64,000 bases of DNA from JAKAGZ01 sp963748105. Lineage in GTDB: Bacteria > Bacteroidota > Ignavibacteria > Ignavibacteriales > Ignavibacteriaceae. The notes below the pieces were generated by a model. The model ran no database searches. It worked only from the letters and a program-made list of their open reading frames with translations, and was not told the DNA's origin. Position numbers and translations under genes: made by a program. The DNA lies in contig CAVVHP010000011.1 of assembly GCA_963748105.1 (NCBI GenBank), positions 62,001 to 126,000 on the forward strand. Direction: 5' to 3'. Shown in pieces: positions 19,126-28,271 of the stretch (position 1 is its first letter; the number at the start of each line of letters is the position of its first letter).

Positions 19126-22100
19126 TTATTTCTTCCACTCGGATTTTATTTCTTCAATTGCCCTGTCAAGCTGGGGATCTTTTCCATCAACCCTGTCTTT
19201 GAAATTTGTATCCACATAAATATCAGGTGTTACACCGGTATGTTCAAGATCTTTTCCGTCAAGCGTAAAACAACCCCACGAAGGCAGGCGGTAAAATGAT
19301 CCGTCTACAAGTCCGCTGCCTGATGTGAAAATAATCCACCTGTAAGTTTCTGTTCCGATAATTTTACCAAGCTTCAGTGCTTTAAATCCAGCTGAAGTCA
19401 TTTCTCCGTCGCTTAAGGTTTGTTCATTTACAAGCAGTACAATCGGGTGTGCAGACGGGGTAAAGTTCGGCTGAATTGTGAATTTGCCGTTTCTGTATTT
19501 CCACTGCAGGTACGGCCGCTGACTTAAAAACTGCAAAACTTCGTCATGAACATTTCCACCGGTGTTATAACGCAGGTCAAGTATCAACCCGTCTTTTTTA
19601 AATGTATCGTCGCTCGTCATATCGATATAAAATTTATCAAGCGCTCCACCGGACATATTTTTCATGTAGACATAAGCGATTTTATTATCGCTTTTTTCAT
19701 CAACATAATTTTTATTTGCATTTATCCATTCATCGTATAACTGGTTGTTTAATGCACCGGAACTTTCGGGATGATATTTAGAGTCAATTGTTTTCCCATC
19801 GTGTTTAAATGTCAGTGTAAGTTCATCTTCAAGAGTTGGTTTGCTGAAATAATATTCACGGTTCATTTTCTTATCTATCTTAACACCGTTAACTTCAATT
19901 AATTCGTCACCCTCTTTTACATTTTTGTCAATCTTATCGGCCGGTGAGTCCTTTACAATATGCTTTACAATGTACGGGTTATCGTTGTCGAAAATAATTC
20001 CCGTAGCGAGTGACTTGGTCGTATAAAACGTCTTTTCTTCCGATCCATTTGAGTAAAACCCCTGGTGAGATGAATTAAGCTCTCCCTCAAGGTCATTTAG
20101 TAAAATCCTTAAATCGGCGCGTGAAGTAATATAAGGAAGGTATTCTTCGTATCTTTTTTCCATTTTTTGCCAATCTACCCCATGAAAAGCCGGATCATAA
20201 TAATTTTCATCCAGGTTTGCCCAGACTTCATAATACATCTGTTTAAATTCCGACATCAGGTTTTTGTTGAATGTATAGTTGACATCAATTTTCTTTAATT
20301 TGTTTTGAGAGAGGTTCAGTTCATTTATAGATCCGCCGATTAAAACATAATATTTGGAACCTGCTTTAACCATTTGATATCCACCGCCTGAAGCATCCTC
20401 AATTTTTTTAGTTTCCGGTTTCTCAAATGGCTTTAATGTAGTTACCCACAGGTTATTTTTTCCGTCCTGGTCCGAAACGTAAATAACCCTGGTTTCTTCT
20501 TTATCATTAAGTACAAATGGATTGAGCTGATTTCCAAGTGCATTGGTAATTCCCTCCCACCGGTCCGCCAAATTATTAAAATCAATTTTCACAGTTGTTT
20601 TGCTTGTGTCTTTTTTCTCTTTTGTAAATAACTTTTCGAACCTGTCGGATTTGAATTCATCGTCAAACTTCTCCAGAGCTATTCTGTATACGTGTGCATT
20701 TGTAAAACCGTAAGGATAAGCGGGATTCTTCCTGTCTGATTCAAAGTAAATGTATTTTCCATCCGGTGACCATACGGGATCAGCCTCGGACAGCCCTGAA
20801 TTTGTAATATCATAAGTTTTATTTGTTTCCAGGTTTATTACAAACACATCCTGTTCAAAATTTCTGTATGCAGTATATAGAACCCACTTATCATCCGGGG
20901 AAAAATGCGGCTGTGAATTCTGAATTGCCCAGAACTCATCGGTGAGAATAGTCTCACTCTTCAGCGATTTTAAATCGAGTATGCGGAGCTGATCTCTACC
21001 GCTGAGATAAACCATCTTTGAACGGTCACTGCTCATTTCTATAGCGCGGTTGTTTCTCGCATCCGAGGTGATTTGCTTTTCTTTGCCAGTCCCGTCCGCT
21101 TTAATTGTATAAAGATTCTGCCACCCGTCAACAACCTGATTAAATATCAGACCGGCGCTGTCTGTCCATGCAACTTCCATAACCCTGCCTTCGGGATTTG
21201 TATTTAATTCGCGAACGAATTTTCCCTCCATATCGGAAACAAATAATAGTCCGCGTGAAGAGAAAGCAATCTTTTTTTGATCCGGTGAAATATCAAAGTT
21301 TGTAATTTTACCTTTAACATTGAAATCCTGCAGAGTAGTAAGAGTATTATTTTCGGGGAGGTCGACTCTTATTTTCTGCGTATTTTTCGAGGCAGTATTA
21401 TATAAATAGAGTTGGTAGTCTTTTTCAAAAACAACTCCTGTCCCGTTTGCGCTGACGCGGGGACGCTTTATTGAGGTATCAAAACTTGTTAACTGAGTTT
21501 TTTTCCCGTTGTCGAAAGTGTAAAGATTATATTCGTTATTTGCTTCATCTGAAACAAAATAGATTTTCCCGGATTTATCAACCGTCGGCCACATGTCTTT
21601 TCCGATCCAGTCAGTAAGTTTTTTAAATTCGCCGGTTTCAGGATTGTAAGATTTTATATCCGGGTTAAAGGCGCCCTTGTATCTTTTCCTGTTTGTAAAG
21701 TAAGAACTTTCCCAGCTTTCGTTGAAGAGGTATTCACCGGTTTTAGGATTAACAACTAAATTATGCGGCCAGTTAAAATAATTTTCGAACAATCTTTCAG
21801 GAGTTCCGCCGTTAATTGAGACCTTATAGGTCGACATTCTGTTGTACCGGTTGGAAGTAAAATAAATATCCCCGGAGTCCCACGACCACGAAGAAACCTG
21901 GTCGCCACTGTCATAATAGGTCAGTTGTTTGATTTTTCCGCCGGCAACGGGAATAACATAAACATTTGAATTACCATCCTGTGTTCCATCGAATGCAATC
22001 CATTTTCCATCTGGCGAATATACCGCATCGGTTTCAATACCCTGCATACCCGTAAGTCTGTATGCTTTACCCCCTTCTGCAGGAACGATCCATAGGTCTT

Positions 22101-22224
22101 CCTGGTAGGTGAAAACCACATTTTTTCCGTCAGGTGAAAGTGACGGGGCGGAAAGAAAATAAGGGTTGCTTTGTGCGGAAACAACACCCGCAAAAATTAA
22201 AATAAACAGAAAGATTCTTTTCAT
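19126..22224 (-). CDS. Secreted tricorn-like S41 protease
   Basis: 1,032 residues. Signal peptide (cleavage after 'GVVSAQ'), then two runs of PD40/WD40-like blades ('PSLSPDGKNVVFTYQEDLW', 'PVWSPDGKYIYFESDR') forming propellers to about residue 640. A tricorn-type C1 helical region ('YYEVWANLDENYYDPAFHG'), a PDZ domain ('VKEGDELIEVNGVKI') and an S41 catalytic domain follow. The nucleophile Ser lies in 'NEQTLSDGEMTS'. Tricorn homologues degrade oligopeptides; the signal peptide places this one in the periplasm or outside. Monocistronic. Family assignment is firm. Confidence 0.9.
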   Translation of the reverse strand: MKRIFLFILIFAGVVSAQSNPYFLSAPSLSPDGKNVVFTYQEDLWIVPAEGGKAYRLTGMQGIETDAVYSPDGKWIAFDGTQDGNSNVYVIPVAGGKIKQLTYYDSGDQVSSWSWDSGDIYFTSNRYNRMSTYKVSINGGTPERLFENYFNWPHNLVVNPKTGEYLFNESWESSYFTNRKRYKGAFNPDIKSYNPETGEFKKLTDWIGKDMWPTVDKSGKIYFVSDEANNEYNLYTFDNGKKTQLTSFDTSIKRPRVSANGTGVVFEKDYQLYLYNTASKNTQKIRVDLPENNTLTTLQDFNVKGKITNFDISPDQKKIAFSSRGLLFVSDMEGKFVRELNTNPEGRVMEVAWTDSAGLIFNQVVDGWQNLYTIKADGTGKEKQITSDARNNRAIEMSSDRSKMVYLSGRDQLRILDLKSLKSETILTDEFWAIQNSQPHFSPDDKWVLYTAYRNFEQDVFVINLETNKTYDITNSGLSEADPVWSPDGKYIYFESDRKNPAYPYGFTNAHVYRIALEKFDDEFKSDRFEKLFTKEKKDTSKTTVKIDFNNLADRWEGITNALGNQLNPFVLNDKEETRVIYVSDQDGKNNLWVTTLKPFEKPETKKIEDASGGGYQMVKAGSKYYVLIGGSINELNLSQNKLKKIDVNYTFNKNLMSEFKQMYYEVWANLDENYYDPAFHGVDWQKMEKRYEEYLPYITSRADLRILLNDLEGELNSSHQGFYSNGSEEKTFYTTKSLATGIIFDNDNPYIVKHIVKDSPADKIDKNVKEGDELIEVNGVKIDKKMNREYYFSKPTLEDELTLTFKHDGKTIDSKYHPESSGALNNQLYDEWINANKNYVDEKSDNKIAYVYMKNMSGGALDKFYIDMTSDDTFKKDGLILDLRYNTGGNVHDEVLQFLSQRPYLQWKYRNGKFTIQPNFTPSAHPIVLLVNEQTLSDGEMTSAGFKALKLGKIIGTETYRWIIFTSGSGLVDGSFYRLPSWGCFTLDGKDLEHTGVTPDIYVDTNFKDRVDGKDPQLDRAIEEIKSEWKK

Positions 22225-22386
22225 TTTGCTACTCCGGTTTTTTCTGTGGAAGCGATTATAAGCCTGTCAATTCTCAAAATTAAGGCATTTTTAAATCAAT
22301 TACATAAAACTGTGATGAATGGTTTAATCTTTTCAGGATAAAAAGCGGAAAAAATTATATTTTAATGCATAAAAGAATGCGGTTTT

Positions 22387-22818
22387 ATGGAGAAGGACTC
22401 AAATCTGCTCACAAAATATTTTCTGCCCTCCTACTTCAAAATAATAGGGCTTGTTTTGATAGTAATTTCAATTACGGTATTAATCTTTGCCGCACTTGTA
22501 AAATCATATCTTCAGTTCTTTCCCGCCTCCAATGTTATTTTAATGTATAACCGGATTTCATTTCTTTGCGGGATTTCTCTAGTCGTGTTTTCAAGGGAAA
22601 AGAACGAAAATGAGGAAACAGACAGGATCAGGCTTCAGGCATTAACCCTCTCATTAGCTGCGAGCGTATTATTATTACTTGCTCTTGAAATCATAAATAT
22701 TTTTAATAATAATGCTCCTGTTTACGCGGTTGATTTTATGATAATTGAAATGTGTATTTATTATATCATTTTCAGATTTAAAGACAGGTCATTTTTAAAA
22801 ACAAAAACGGACAAGTAA
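22387..22818 (+). CDS. Small membrane protein, unknown
   Basis: 143 residues, not recognised. Four hydrophobic segments ('IIGLVLIVISITVLIFAAL', 'MYNRISFLCGISLVVFS', 'LTLSLAASVLLLLALEII', 'FMIIEMCIYYIIFRF') separated by short charged loops and ending in a basic tail. No clear ribosome site precedes the ATG. It is divergent from the protease gene and could be a plain integral membrane protein of the host genome. Confidence 0.55.
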   Translation: MEKDSNLLTKYFLPSYFKIIGLVLIVISITVLIFAALVKSYLQFFPASNVILMYNRISFLCGISLVVFSREKNENEETDRIRLQALTLSLAASVLLLLALEIINIFNNNAPVYAVDFMIIEMCIYYIIFRFKDRSFLKTKTDK

Positions 22819-22866
22819 ATTGTTTCTGTCCGTCATTCAATAAATATTGCATTAAATTAAGCTAAA

Positions 22867-22944
22867 CTACATCTCATCGACAATTTTATTGAGAGTAGCG
22901 CTCGGACGCATAACTTCAAAGGCTATCTTAACATCCTCATCTTT
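22867..22944 (-). pseudogene. Displaced, slightly divergent 3' end of icd
   Basis: Read leftward, this gives the last residues of monomeric isocitrate dehydrogenase, 'KIAFEVMRPSATLNKIVDEM' and stop. The DNA from 22868 to 22930 matches the intact gene's 3' end (23971-24033) at about 59 of 63 bases. Differences are silent or conservative (Ile to Val), so it looks like an allele rather than decayed sequence. It is the other boundary of the regulator cassette at 22945-23969. Confidence 0.8.
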
Positions 22945-22995
22945 TTATTAATTTATTTATAAAAACCATTTCTAAGCAAAAAGATTTATTCCTAA

Positions 22996-23053
22996 TTGAC
23001 AAATAATTTCATATTCGCTATTTTAACAAGTAGTTAATTAACCAATGAGTTAA
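22996..23053 (+). promoter_or_regulatory. Promoter and twin operator of the second arsR module
   Basis: TTGACA at 22996-23001 and TATTTT at 23019-23024, 17 bases apart. Two palindromes lie back to back from the -10 onward: TTAACaagtaGTTAA (23023-23037) and TTAACcaatgaGTTAA (23038-23053). They mirror the GTAAC...GTTAC pair of the other ArsR module but with changed outer bases, as expected of a paralogous repressor with shifted specificity. Confidence 0.7.
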
Positions 23054-23070
23054 ATAAAGGGCAAATATTT

Positions 23071-23415
23071 ATGGACACTTTAAGCATTACATTTGCAGCT
23101 CTTTCCGATCCAACTCGCAGAGCAATTTTAGCAAGCCTTACCACTGGTGCCAAAACTGTTTCCAATTTAGCTGAACCGTTCGATATAACTATGCCGGCAA
23201 TCACCAAACATTTAAAGGTTCTGGAAAAGGCAAAGCTGATTGAACGCAGCCGGGAAGCGCAATACCGACCCTGTAAGTTGCAGCCAACTCCATTAAAAGA
23301 GATAGATAGCTGGATTGAAAAATACCGCATCTTTTGGGAAGAAAGTTTCAATCGGTTAGACGATTATATTAATAAATTACAAACAAAAAAAGAGGATGCT
23401 AATGACGACCAGTAA
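23071..23415 (+). CDS. ArsR/SmtB-family transcriptional repressor
   Basis: 114 residues, intact. 'FAALSDPTRRAILASLTTG' begins the winged helix, 'ITMPAITKHLKVLEKAKLI' is the recognition helix, and the end has 'WIEKYRIFWEESFNRLDDYI', typical of the AHSA1-linked subgroup. No metal-binding cysteines. It overlaps the next gene slightly and probably represses its own promoter through the twin palindromes just upstream. Confidence 0.88.
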   Translation: MDTLSITFAALSDPTRRAILASLTTGAKTVSNLAEPFDITMPAITKHLKVLEKAKLIERSREAQYRPCKLQPTPLKEIDSWIEKYRIFWEESFNRLDDYINKLQTKKEDANDDQ

Positions 23416-23893
23416 CATGAAAGTTGAATCCAAGGGGAATGAATTGATCATTACACGAATTTTTAATGCACCACCCGCACTGATGTTTGAAATGTGGTCA
23501 CACTGCAAACACCTAAAACATTGGTGGGGACCAAAGGAATGGCCAATGGATGAATGTTCGCTAGACTTCCATGTTGGCGGGGAATGGCGTTACTGCCTTC
23601 GCGGTCCGAACGAGGGAGACGAATCCTGGGGTATTGCAGTTTATAAGGAAATTGAAAAACCAGAAAAAATAGTTTATCAAGATAACTTTTCAGATAAGTT
23701 TGGAAACATTAACAAACAAATGCCCACCATGGTTGTTACAAATAAGTTCATTGAAAATAATGGGAAAACTACACAAGTAAGCAATATAATTTATGAGAGC
23801 CCGGAAGAACTCAAAAAAGTATTGGATATGGGAATGATTCAAGGCATGACCAGTTCTATGGAAAGGCTTGACGAATATTTAGCGACTATTTAA
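23402..23893 (+). CDS. SRPBCC/AHSA1-domain protein
   Basis: About 163 residues from ATG 23402, chosen because GAGG lies seven bases upstream (ATG 23396 is possible). Conserved features: 'ITRIFNAPPALMFEMWSH', 'HWWGPKEW' and a C-terminal helix 'GMTSSMERLDEYLA'. It forms a two-gene unit with the preceding ArsR, and both sit between duplicated icd ends. Ligand unknown. Confidence 0.88.
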   Translation: MTTSNMKVESKGNELIITRIFNAPPALMFEMWSHCKHLKHWWGPKEWPMDECSLDFHVGGEWRYCLRGPNEGDESWGIAVYKEIEKPEKIVYQDNFSDKFGNINKQMPTMVVTNKFIENNGKTTQVSNIIYESPEELKKVLDMGMIQGMTSSMERLDEYLATI

Positions 23894-23906
23894 TAATTTA
23901 AAGTAA

Positions 23907-23949
23907 GACCTGACACGTTTCAGTTTTTAAGGCAAAGTAATGTCAGGTC
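23907..23949. terminator. Inverted repeat after the AHSA1 gene
   Basis: Perfect 9-base arms GACCTGACA and TGTCAGGTC separated by 25 bases. The position, between converging AHSA1 and icd, suits a terminator, but there is no long U tract. It could instead be the end of the inserted cassette. Confidence 0.5.
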
Positions 23950-23969
23950 CGACTTTTTCCATCTTTTTC

Positions 23970-26195
23970 TTACATCTCATCAATTATTTTATTGAGAGTA
24001 GCGCTCGGGCGCATAACTTCAAAGGCTATCTTATCATCAGGCAGATAATAGCCACCGACATCCACAGGTTTTCCCTGCACAGAAACAAGATCGTTTACTA
24101 TTTTATCTTCATTTGCTTTCAATTCTTTATAGATTTTAGCGAAACGTGATTTTAGTTCATTATCTTTATCCTGGTCGGCCAAAGCCTGAGCCCAGTATAA
24201 GGCAAGATAGAATGAACTTCCACGGTTATCAATTTCATTTGCTTTTCGCGAAGGCATCCGTCCGTTTTCGAGATATTTACCGATTGCAGTGTCCAGTGTT
24301 TCAGCTAAAAGTTTGGCTTTTGCATTACCTGTTTTATCTGCTATCATTTCCAGTGATGGAACAAGAGCGCAATATTCTCCTAGTGAATCCCATCTTAAAT
24401 GATTTTCCTTCAGTAATTGCTGAACGTGTTTTGGAGCAGAACCGCCCGCGCCTGTTTCAAATAAACCGCCGCCTTTTAATAGCGGAACTATAGAAAGCAT
24501 TCTTGCACTTGTGCCTAATTCAAGAATCGGGAACAGATCGGTCAGGTAATCACGAAGTACGTTTCCGGTAACCGAGATTGTGTTCAATCCTTTTCTTGTT
24601 CTTTCCAGGGTATACTTCATTGCTGCAACAGGTTCGAGAATTTTAATCTCAAGTCCTTTCGTATCATGTTCCGGAAGATACTTGTTAACTTTTGCGATAA
24701 TTTCTCTGTCGTGTCCTCTGTTTTCATCAAGCCAGAAAATTGCAGGTTGGGAAGATTCTCTTGCTCTTCTTACCGCAAGCTTTACCCAATCTTTTATTGG
24801 TTCGTCTTTGGCCTGGCAAACTCTGAAAATATCACCCGTTTCTACTTTTTGTTCAAGCAGAGTTTCTCCGGCTGAATTTACTACCCGGATTACTCCATTT
24901 CCTTTGGCCTCAAAAGTTTTGTCGTGTGAGCCGTATTCTTCCGCTTTCTGTGCCATTAAACCAACGTTGGAAACGGCGCCCATTGTTGAAGGATCAAACT
25001 GACCCTTTACTTTCGCATCTTCAATTATTGTTTCATAAATTGTAGCATAACATCGGTCGGGAATCATTGCAATACAATCCTCAAGCTCGTCTTTTTTGTT
25101 CCACATTTTTCCGCCGTCACGAACCACGTTAGGCATCGATGCGTCGACTATAATATCGTTAGGTACGTGGAGGTTGGTTTTTCCCAATCTCGAATCAACC
25201 ATTGCGAGTTCCGGACGCGATTCATAAACTTTATTTATATCCGCTTCAATTTCTTTTCTTTTTTCATCCGGAAGTTTCTTTAATTTTTCCAGAACGTCCA
25301 TTAGCCCGTAGTTTACATTGGCACCGATTTCTTTTAAAACATCCGCGTGTTTTGAAAGTGCGTCCTTATAATAGACTGAAACGGCATGACCAAACATTAT
25401 CGGGTCTGAAATTTTCATCATTGTGGCTTTCAGATGCAATGAAAGAAGTATATTATCTTTTTTTGCTTCTTCGATTTGTTCAGCATAAAATTTTCTCAGT
25501 TCTTTAACATTCATCACGGAAGCATCAATTACTTCTCCCTTAAGCAGGCTGAGTTTTTCTTTCAGAACCGTTGCCTTTCCGTCCGGATCTACATACTCAA
25601 TTTTAACAGTATCATCTTTGCCGAGGGTAACAGATTCTTCAGTACCGTAAAAATCTTTTTGTGTCATGTGTGCGACCCGGGTTTTTGAACCGGATTCAGG
25701 CCATGGCTTCATCATTTTATGAGGGTGCTTTTGGGCGAACTTTTTTACTGAGGCCGCCGCACGCCTGTCTGAGTTACCTTCCCTGAGCACAGGATTTACC
25801 GCGGAGCCAAGTACTTTTGCAAATCTTTTCTGCAACGCCTTTTCCTCGTCTGTTTTCGGTTCGTCCGGGTAATCCGGAATTTTATAACCCTTACTCTGTA
25901 ATTCCTTTATTGCCGCGTGAAGTTGAGGAATGGAGGCACTGATGTTTGGTAGTTTTATAATATTGGCGTCGGACTTTTGAGTAAGTTCTCCCAGTTCACT
26001 TAGATAGTCCGGAATTTTTTGTTCTGCTGTCAGGTTATCCGGGAAGTTTGCTAGTATTCTTCCTGCAAGCGATATATCTTTAGTCTCAATATCAATTCCT
26101 GTTCCTTTTGAAAATGATTTTACGATTGGAAGCAGACAATATGACGCTAAAGCCGGGGCTTCATCAATCTTTGTCCACATTATTTTTGTTTTCAT
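23970..26195 (-). CDS. icd: Monomeric NADP-dependent isocitrate dehydrogenase
   Basis: 741 residues, the usual length of the monomeric (type II) enzyme. It oxidatively decarboxylates isocitrate to 2-oxoglutarate in the TCA cycle. Conserved stretches include 'DEAPALASYCLLPIVKSF' at the start, 'SNRRAAASVKKFAQKHPH'-like substrate region, 'TLERTRKGLNTISVTGNVLR' and 'HLRWDSLGEYCALVPSLEM'. The C-terminus is intact here, and its final 21 codons are duplicated in slightly divergent form 1.1 kb downstream. Monocistronic. Confidence 0.95.
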   Translation of the reverse strand: MKTKIMWTKIDEAPALASYCLLPIVKSFSKGTGIDIETKDISLAGRILANFPDNLTAEQKIPDYLSELGELTQKSDANIIKLPNISASIPQLHAAIKELQSKGYKIPDYPDEPKTDEEKALQKRFAKVLGSAVNPVLREGNSDRRAAASVKKFAQKHPHKMMKPWPESGSKTRVAHMTQKDFYGTEESVTLGKDDTVKIEYVDPDGKATVLKEKLSLLKGEVIDASVMNVKELRKFYAEQIEEAKKDNILLSLHLKATMMKISDPIMFGHAVSVYYKDALSKHADVLKEIGANVNYGLMDVLEKLKKLPDEKRKEIEADINKVYESRPELAMVDSRLGKTNLHVPNDIIVDASMPNVVRDGGKMWNKKDELEDCIAMIPDRCYATIYETIIEDAKVKGQFDPSTMGAVSNVGLMAQKAEEYGSHDKTFEAKGNGVIRVVNSAGETLLEQKVETGDIFRVCQAKDEPIKDWVKLAVRRARESSQPAIFWLDENRGHDREIIAKVNKYLPEHDTKGLEIKILEPVAAMKYTLERTRKGLNTISVTGNVLRDYLTDLFPILELGTSARMLSIVPLLKGGGLFETGAGGSAPKHVQQLLKENHLRWDSLGEYCALVPSLEMIADKTGNAKAKLLAETLDTAIGKYLENGRMPSRKANEIDNRGSSFYLALYWAQALADQDKDNELKSRFAKIYKELKANEDKIVNDLVSVQGKPVDVGGYYLPDDKIAFEVMRPSATLNKIIDEM

Positions 26196-26618
26196 TTATT
26201 TTTCCCACATTTTTTATTCGAAAATTATGCTTTAAAATTTATAAACATCTTTAAAAATACTGAATTTTTGCTAATTATTAAAGAAATATAGCTTGCTAGT
26301 TGATGTTAATTAAATTGAGTAACCTAACATCAATAAAGAGAGGATTTTAATGTTCATTATAAAAGAGAACTAAACAACTTGCATTGAAACATTCATAATC
26401 AGGTTAAATTATTTTCATATTTATCCGCAGCAGCATAATGTAGATAGCCAGATTTTTTATCTCAATTTTCAGACAGTATTATAAAACTCGCCCCTTGTTT
26501 GTTCATCACAATTTTATTTGATTATTTAAAACTATCCTTTATTTTCTGCTATCTTTTTATAAACCACAAATCGGGGGAACTCACCGATTCTTTAAACTAT
26601 CCACAGGAGAATTCTGTT
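26196..26618. other. Intergenic region without recognisable gene
   Basis: 423 AT-rich bases between the divergent icd and M28 peptidase genes. It must hold both promoters, but no single -35/-10 pair stands out. No repeat of the families seen elsewhere. AGGAGA at 26605-26610 is the ribosome site of the peptidase. Confidence 0.5.
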
Positions 26619-28166
26619 ATGAATCTGCGTTTTAAGACCATTGTTTTCATGTTTTTTGTGCTTTGTTTCTCTGTTCTTGCCCAGGAGGCTGTAGATCTTC
26701 AGATGATTCAGAAAATCAAGAATGAAGAGTATACAAATTCCAAAGTGATGGAGACTTTAAGCTATTTAACCGACGTATACGGTCCCAGGCTTACAAACTC
26801 ACCAAACTGGCATAAAGCCGCTGAATGGGCGAAAGACGAACTTACTAAAACCGGACTCGTTAACGCGAAGATAGAACCATGGGGTGAATTTGGTAAAGGA
26901 TGGCAGCTTGATGAATTTAGTCTTGTTATGACCACGCCTGATTATAACAGGCTGATTGCGTTCCCGGAAGCCTGGACGAAAAGTACTAATGGTTTAGTTA
27001 GTGGCTCCCCGGTTTTAATGGATATTAAAGACGCAGCCGATCTTGAAAAGTATAAAGGAAAATTAAAGGGCGCGATAGTTTTACTCGGCGGTGAGCGCGA
27101 TGTGGAAAAAAGATTTGAAGCCGACGGAAGAAGATATACAGATGAAGACCTGGCAAAGATGGAAATAGCCCCGGAACCAGGTGCAAGATCAAGATGGGCT
27201 GACAGGATTGCTGAGTGGAGAAAAATGAGAGCTTTAAGAAATAAAGTAAATGAATTTTTAAAGACAGAAGGTGTTGCTGTAATCTTAAAACCGAGCCGCG
27301 GACAGGATGGAACTTTATTTACAGCATCCGGCGGTTCTTATAAAAAAGGAGAGGAGGCCGGCATTCCTTCATTCCAGGTTGAGATTGAATACTACAACCG
27401 CATCGTAAGAATACTCGAAAAGAAAGTTCCTGTTACAATTCAGGCAGAATTAAAAACAAGCTTTTACGATAAAGATTTGCAGGGACACAATATAATTGCC
27501 GAAATTCCCGGTACGGATCCGAAATTAAAGGACCAGGTTGTTATGCTCGGCGGACATTTCGATTCGTGGCAGGGCAGCACCGGCGCATCAGATAACGCCG
27601 CAGGCAGCGCAGTAGCAATGGAAGCGGTCAGAATTTTAAAAGCACTCGGAGTAAAACCGAGGAGAACAATCCGCATCGCACTTTGGGACGGCGAGGAACA
27701 GGGACTGCTCGGATCGCGCGGTTATGTTGCAAAACATTTCGGCAACCCCCGGACACTCGAGTTAAAAGATGAACAGTCGAAAATATCGGGTTATTTTAAT
27801 TACGATAACGGCTCGGGAAAAATAAGAGGTATTTATCTCCAGGGGAATGAGGCGGTTCGTCCAATATTTGAAGAATGGTTGAAACCATTCCACGATATGG
27901 GAGCTTCAACTGTTACAATAAGAACAACAGGCGGAACAGATCACCTGGCGTTTGACGCGATTGGCATTCCTGGATTCCAGTTCATACAGGATCCGCTCGA
28001 TTACATGGTAAGAATCCATCATTCAAATATGGATAATTACGATCACGCAAGTAAAAGTGATTTAATGCAGTCCGCAATGATTATGGCTGCGTTTGTTTAC
28101 AACACTGCAATGAGAGATGAAATGCTTCCGAGAAAACCGCTGGTAAAACAGACTTCGAGATACTAA
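26619..28166 (+). CDS. Secreted M28-family metallopeptidase (carboxypeptidase Q-like)
   Basis: 515 residues from ATG 26619, which has AGGAGA at the right distance and gives a signal peptide ending 'FSVLAQ'. A protease-associated insert (about 120-270) interrupts the N-terminal part. The zinc-binding aminopeptidase core follows: 'GGHFDSWQGSTGASDNAAG', then 'WDGEEQGLLGSRGYV', then 'TTGGTDHLAFDAIGIPGF'. These supply the His, bridging Asp, catalytic Glu and other metal ligands of M28. Probably releases amino acids from peptides in the periplasm. A stem-loop follows. Confidence 0.9.
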   Translation: MNLRFKTIVFMFFVLCFSVLAQEAVDLQMIQKIKNEEYTNSKVMETLSYLTDVYGPRLTNSPNWHKAAEWAKDELTKTGLVNAKIEPWGEFGKGWQLDEFSLVMTTPDYNRLIAFPEAWTKSTNGLVSGSPVLMDIKDAADLEKYKGKLKGAIVLLGGERDVEKRFEADGRRYTDEDLAKMEIAPEPGARSRWADRIAEWRKMRALRNKVNEFLKTEGVAVILKPSRGQDGTLFTASGGSYKKGEEAGIPSFQVEIEYYNRIVRILEKKVPVTIQAELKTSFYDKDLQGHNIIAEIPGTDPKLKDQVVMLGGHFDSWQGSTGASDNAAGSAVAMEAVRILKALGVKPRRTIRIALWDGEEQGLLGSRGYVAKHFGNPRTLELKDEQSKISGYFNYDNGSGKIRGIYLQGNEAVRPIFEEWLKPFHDMGASTVTIRTTGGTDHLAFDAIGIPGFQFIQDPLDYMVRIHHSNMDNYDHASKSDLMQSAMIMAAFVYNTAMRDEMLPRKPLVKQTSRY

Positions 28167-28175
28167 TCCGCTCGG

Positions 28176-28220
28176 CTTAGCGTCTTTGTGTTTTCGCTTT
28201 TCCAACGCAAAGACGCTAAG
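28176..28220. terminator. Stem-loop after M28 peptidase, CTTAGCGTCTTTG repeat
   Basis: 13-base arms CTTAGCGTCTTTG (28176-28188) and its complement (28208-28220), followed by AATTTTT. Works as a terminator by structure. The arm sequence also resembles a dispersed repeat common in many genomes. Confidence 0.7.
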
Positions 28221-28271
28221 AATTTTTAATAATCTTTTATTAAATTTAATAAAACAAATTAAGATACTCGT

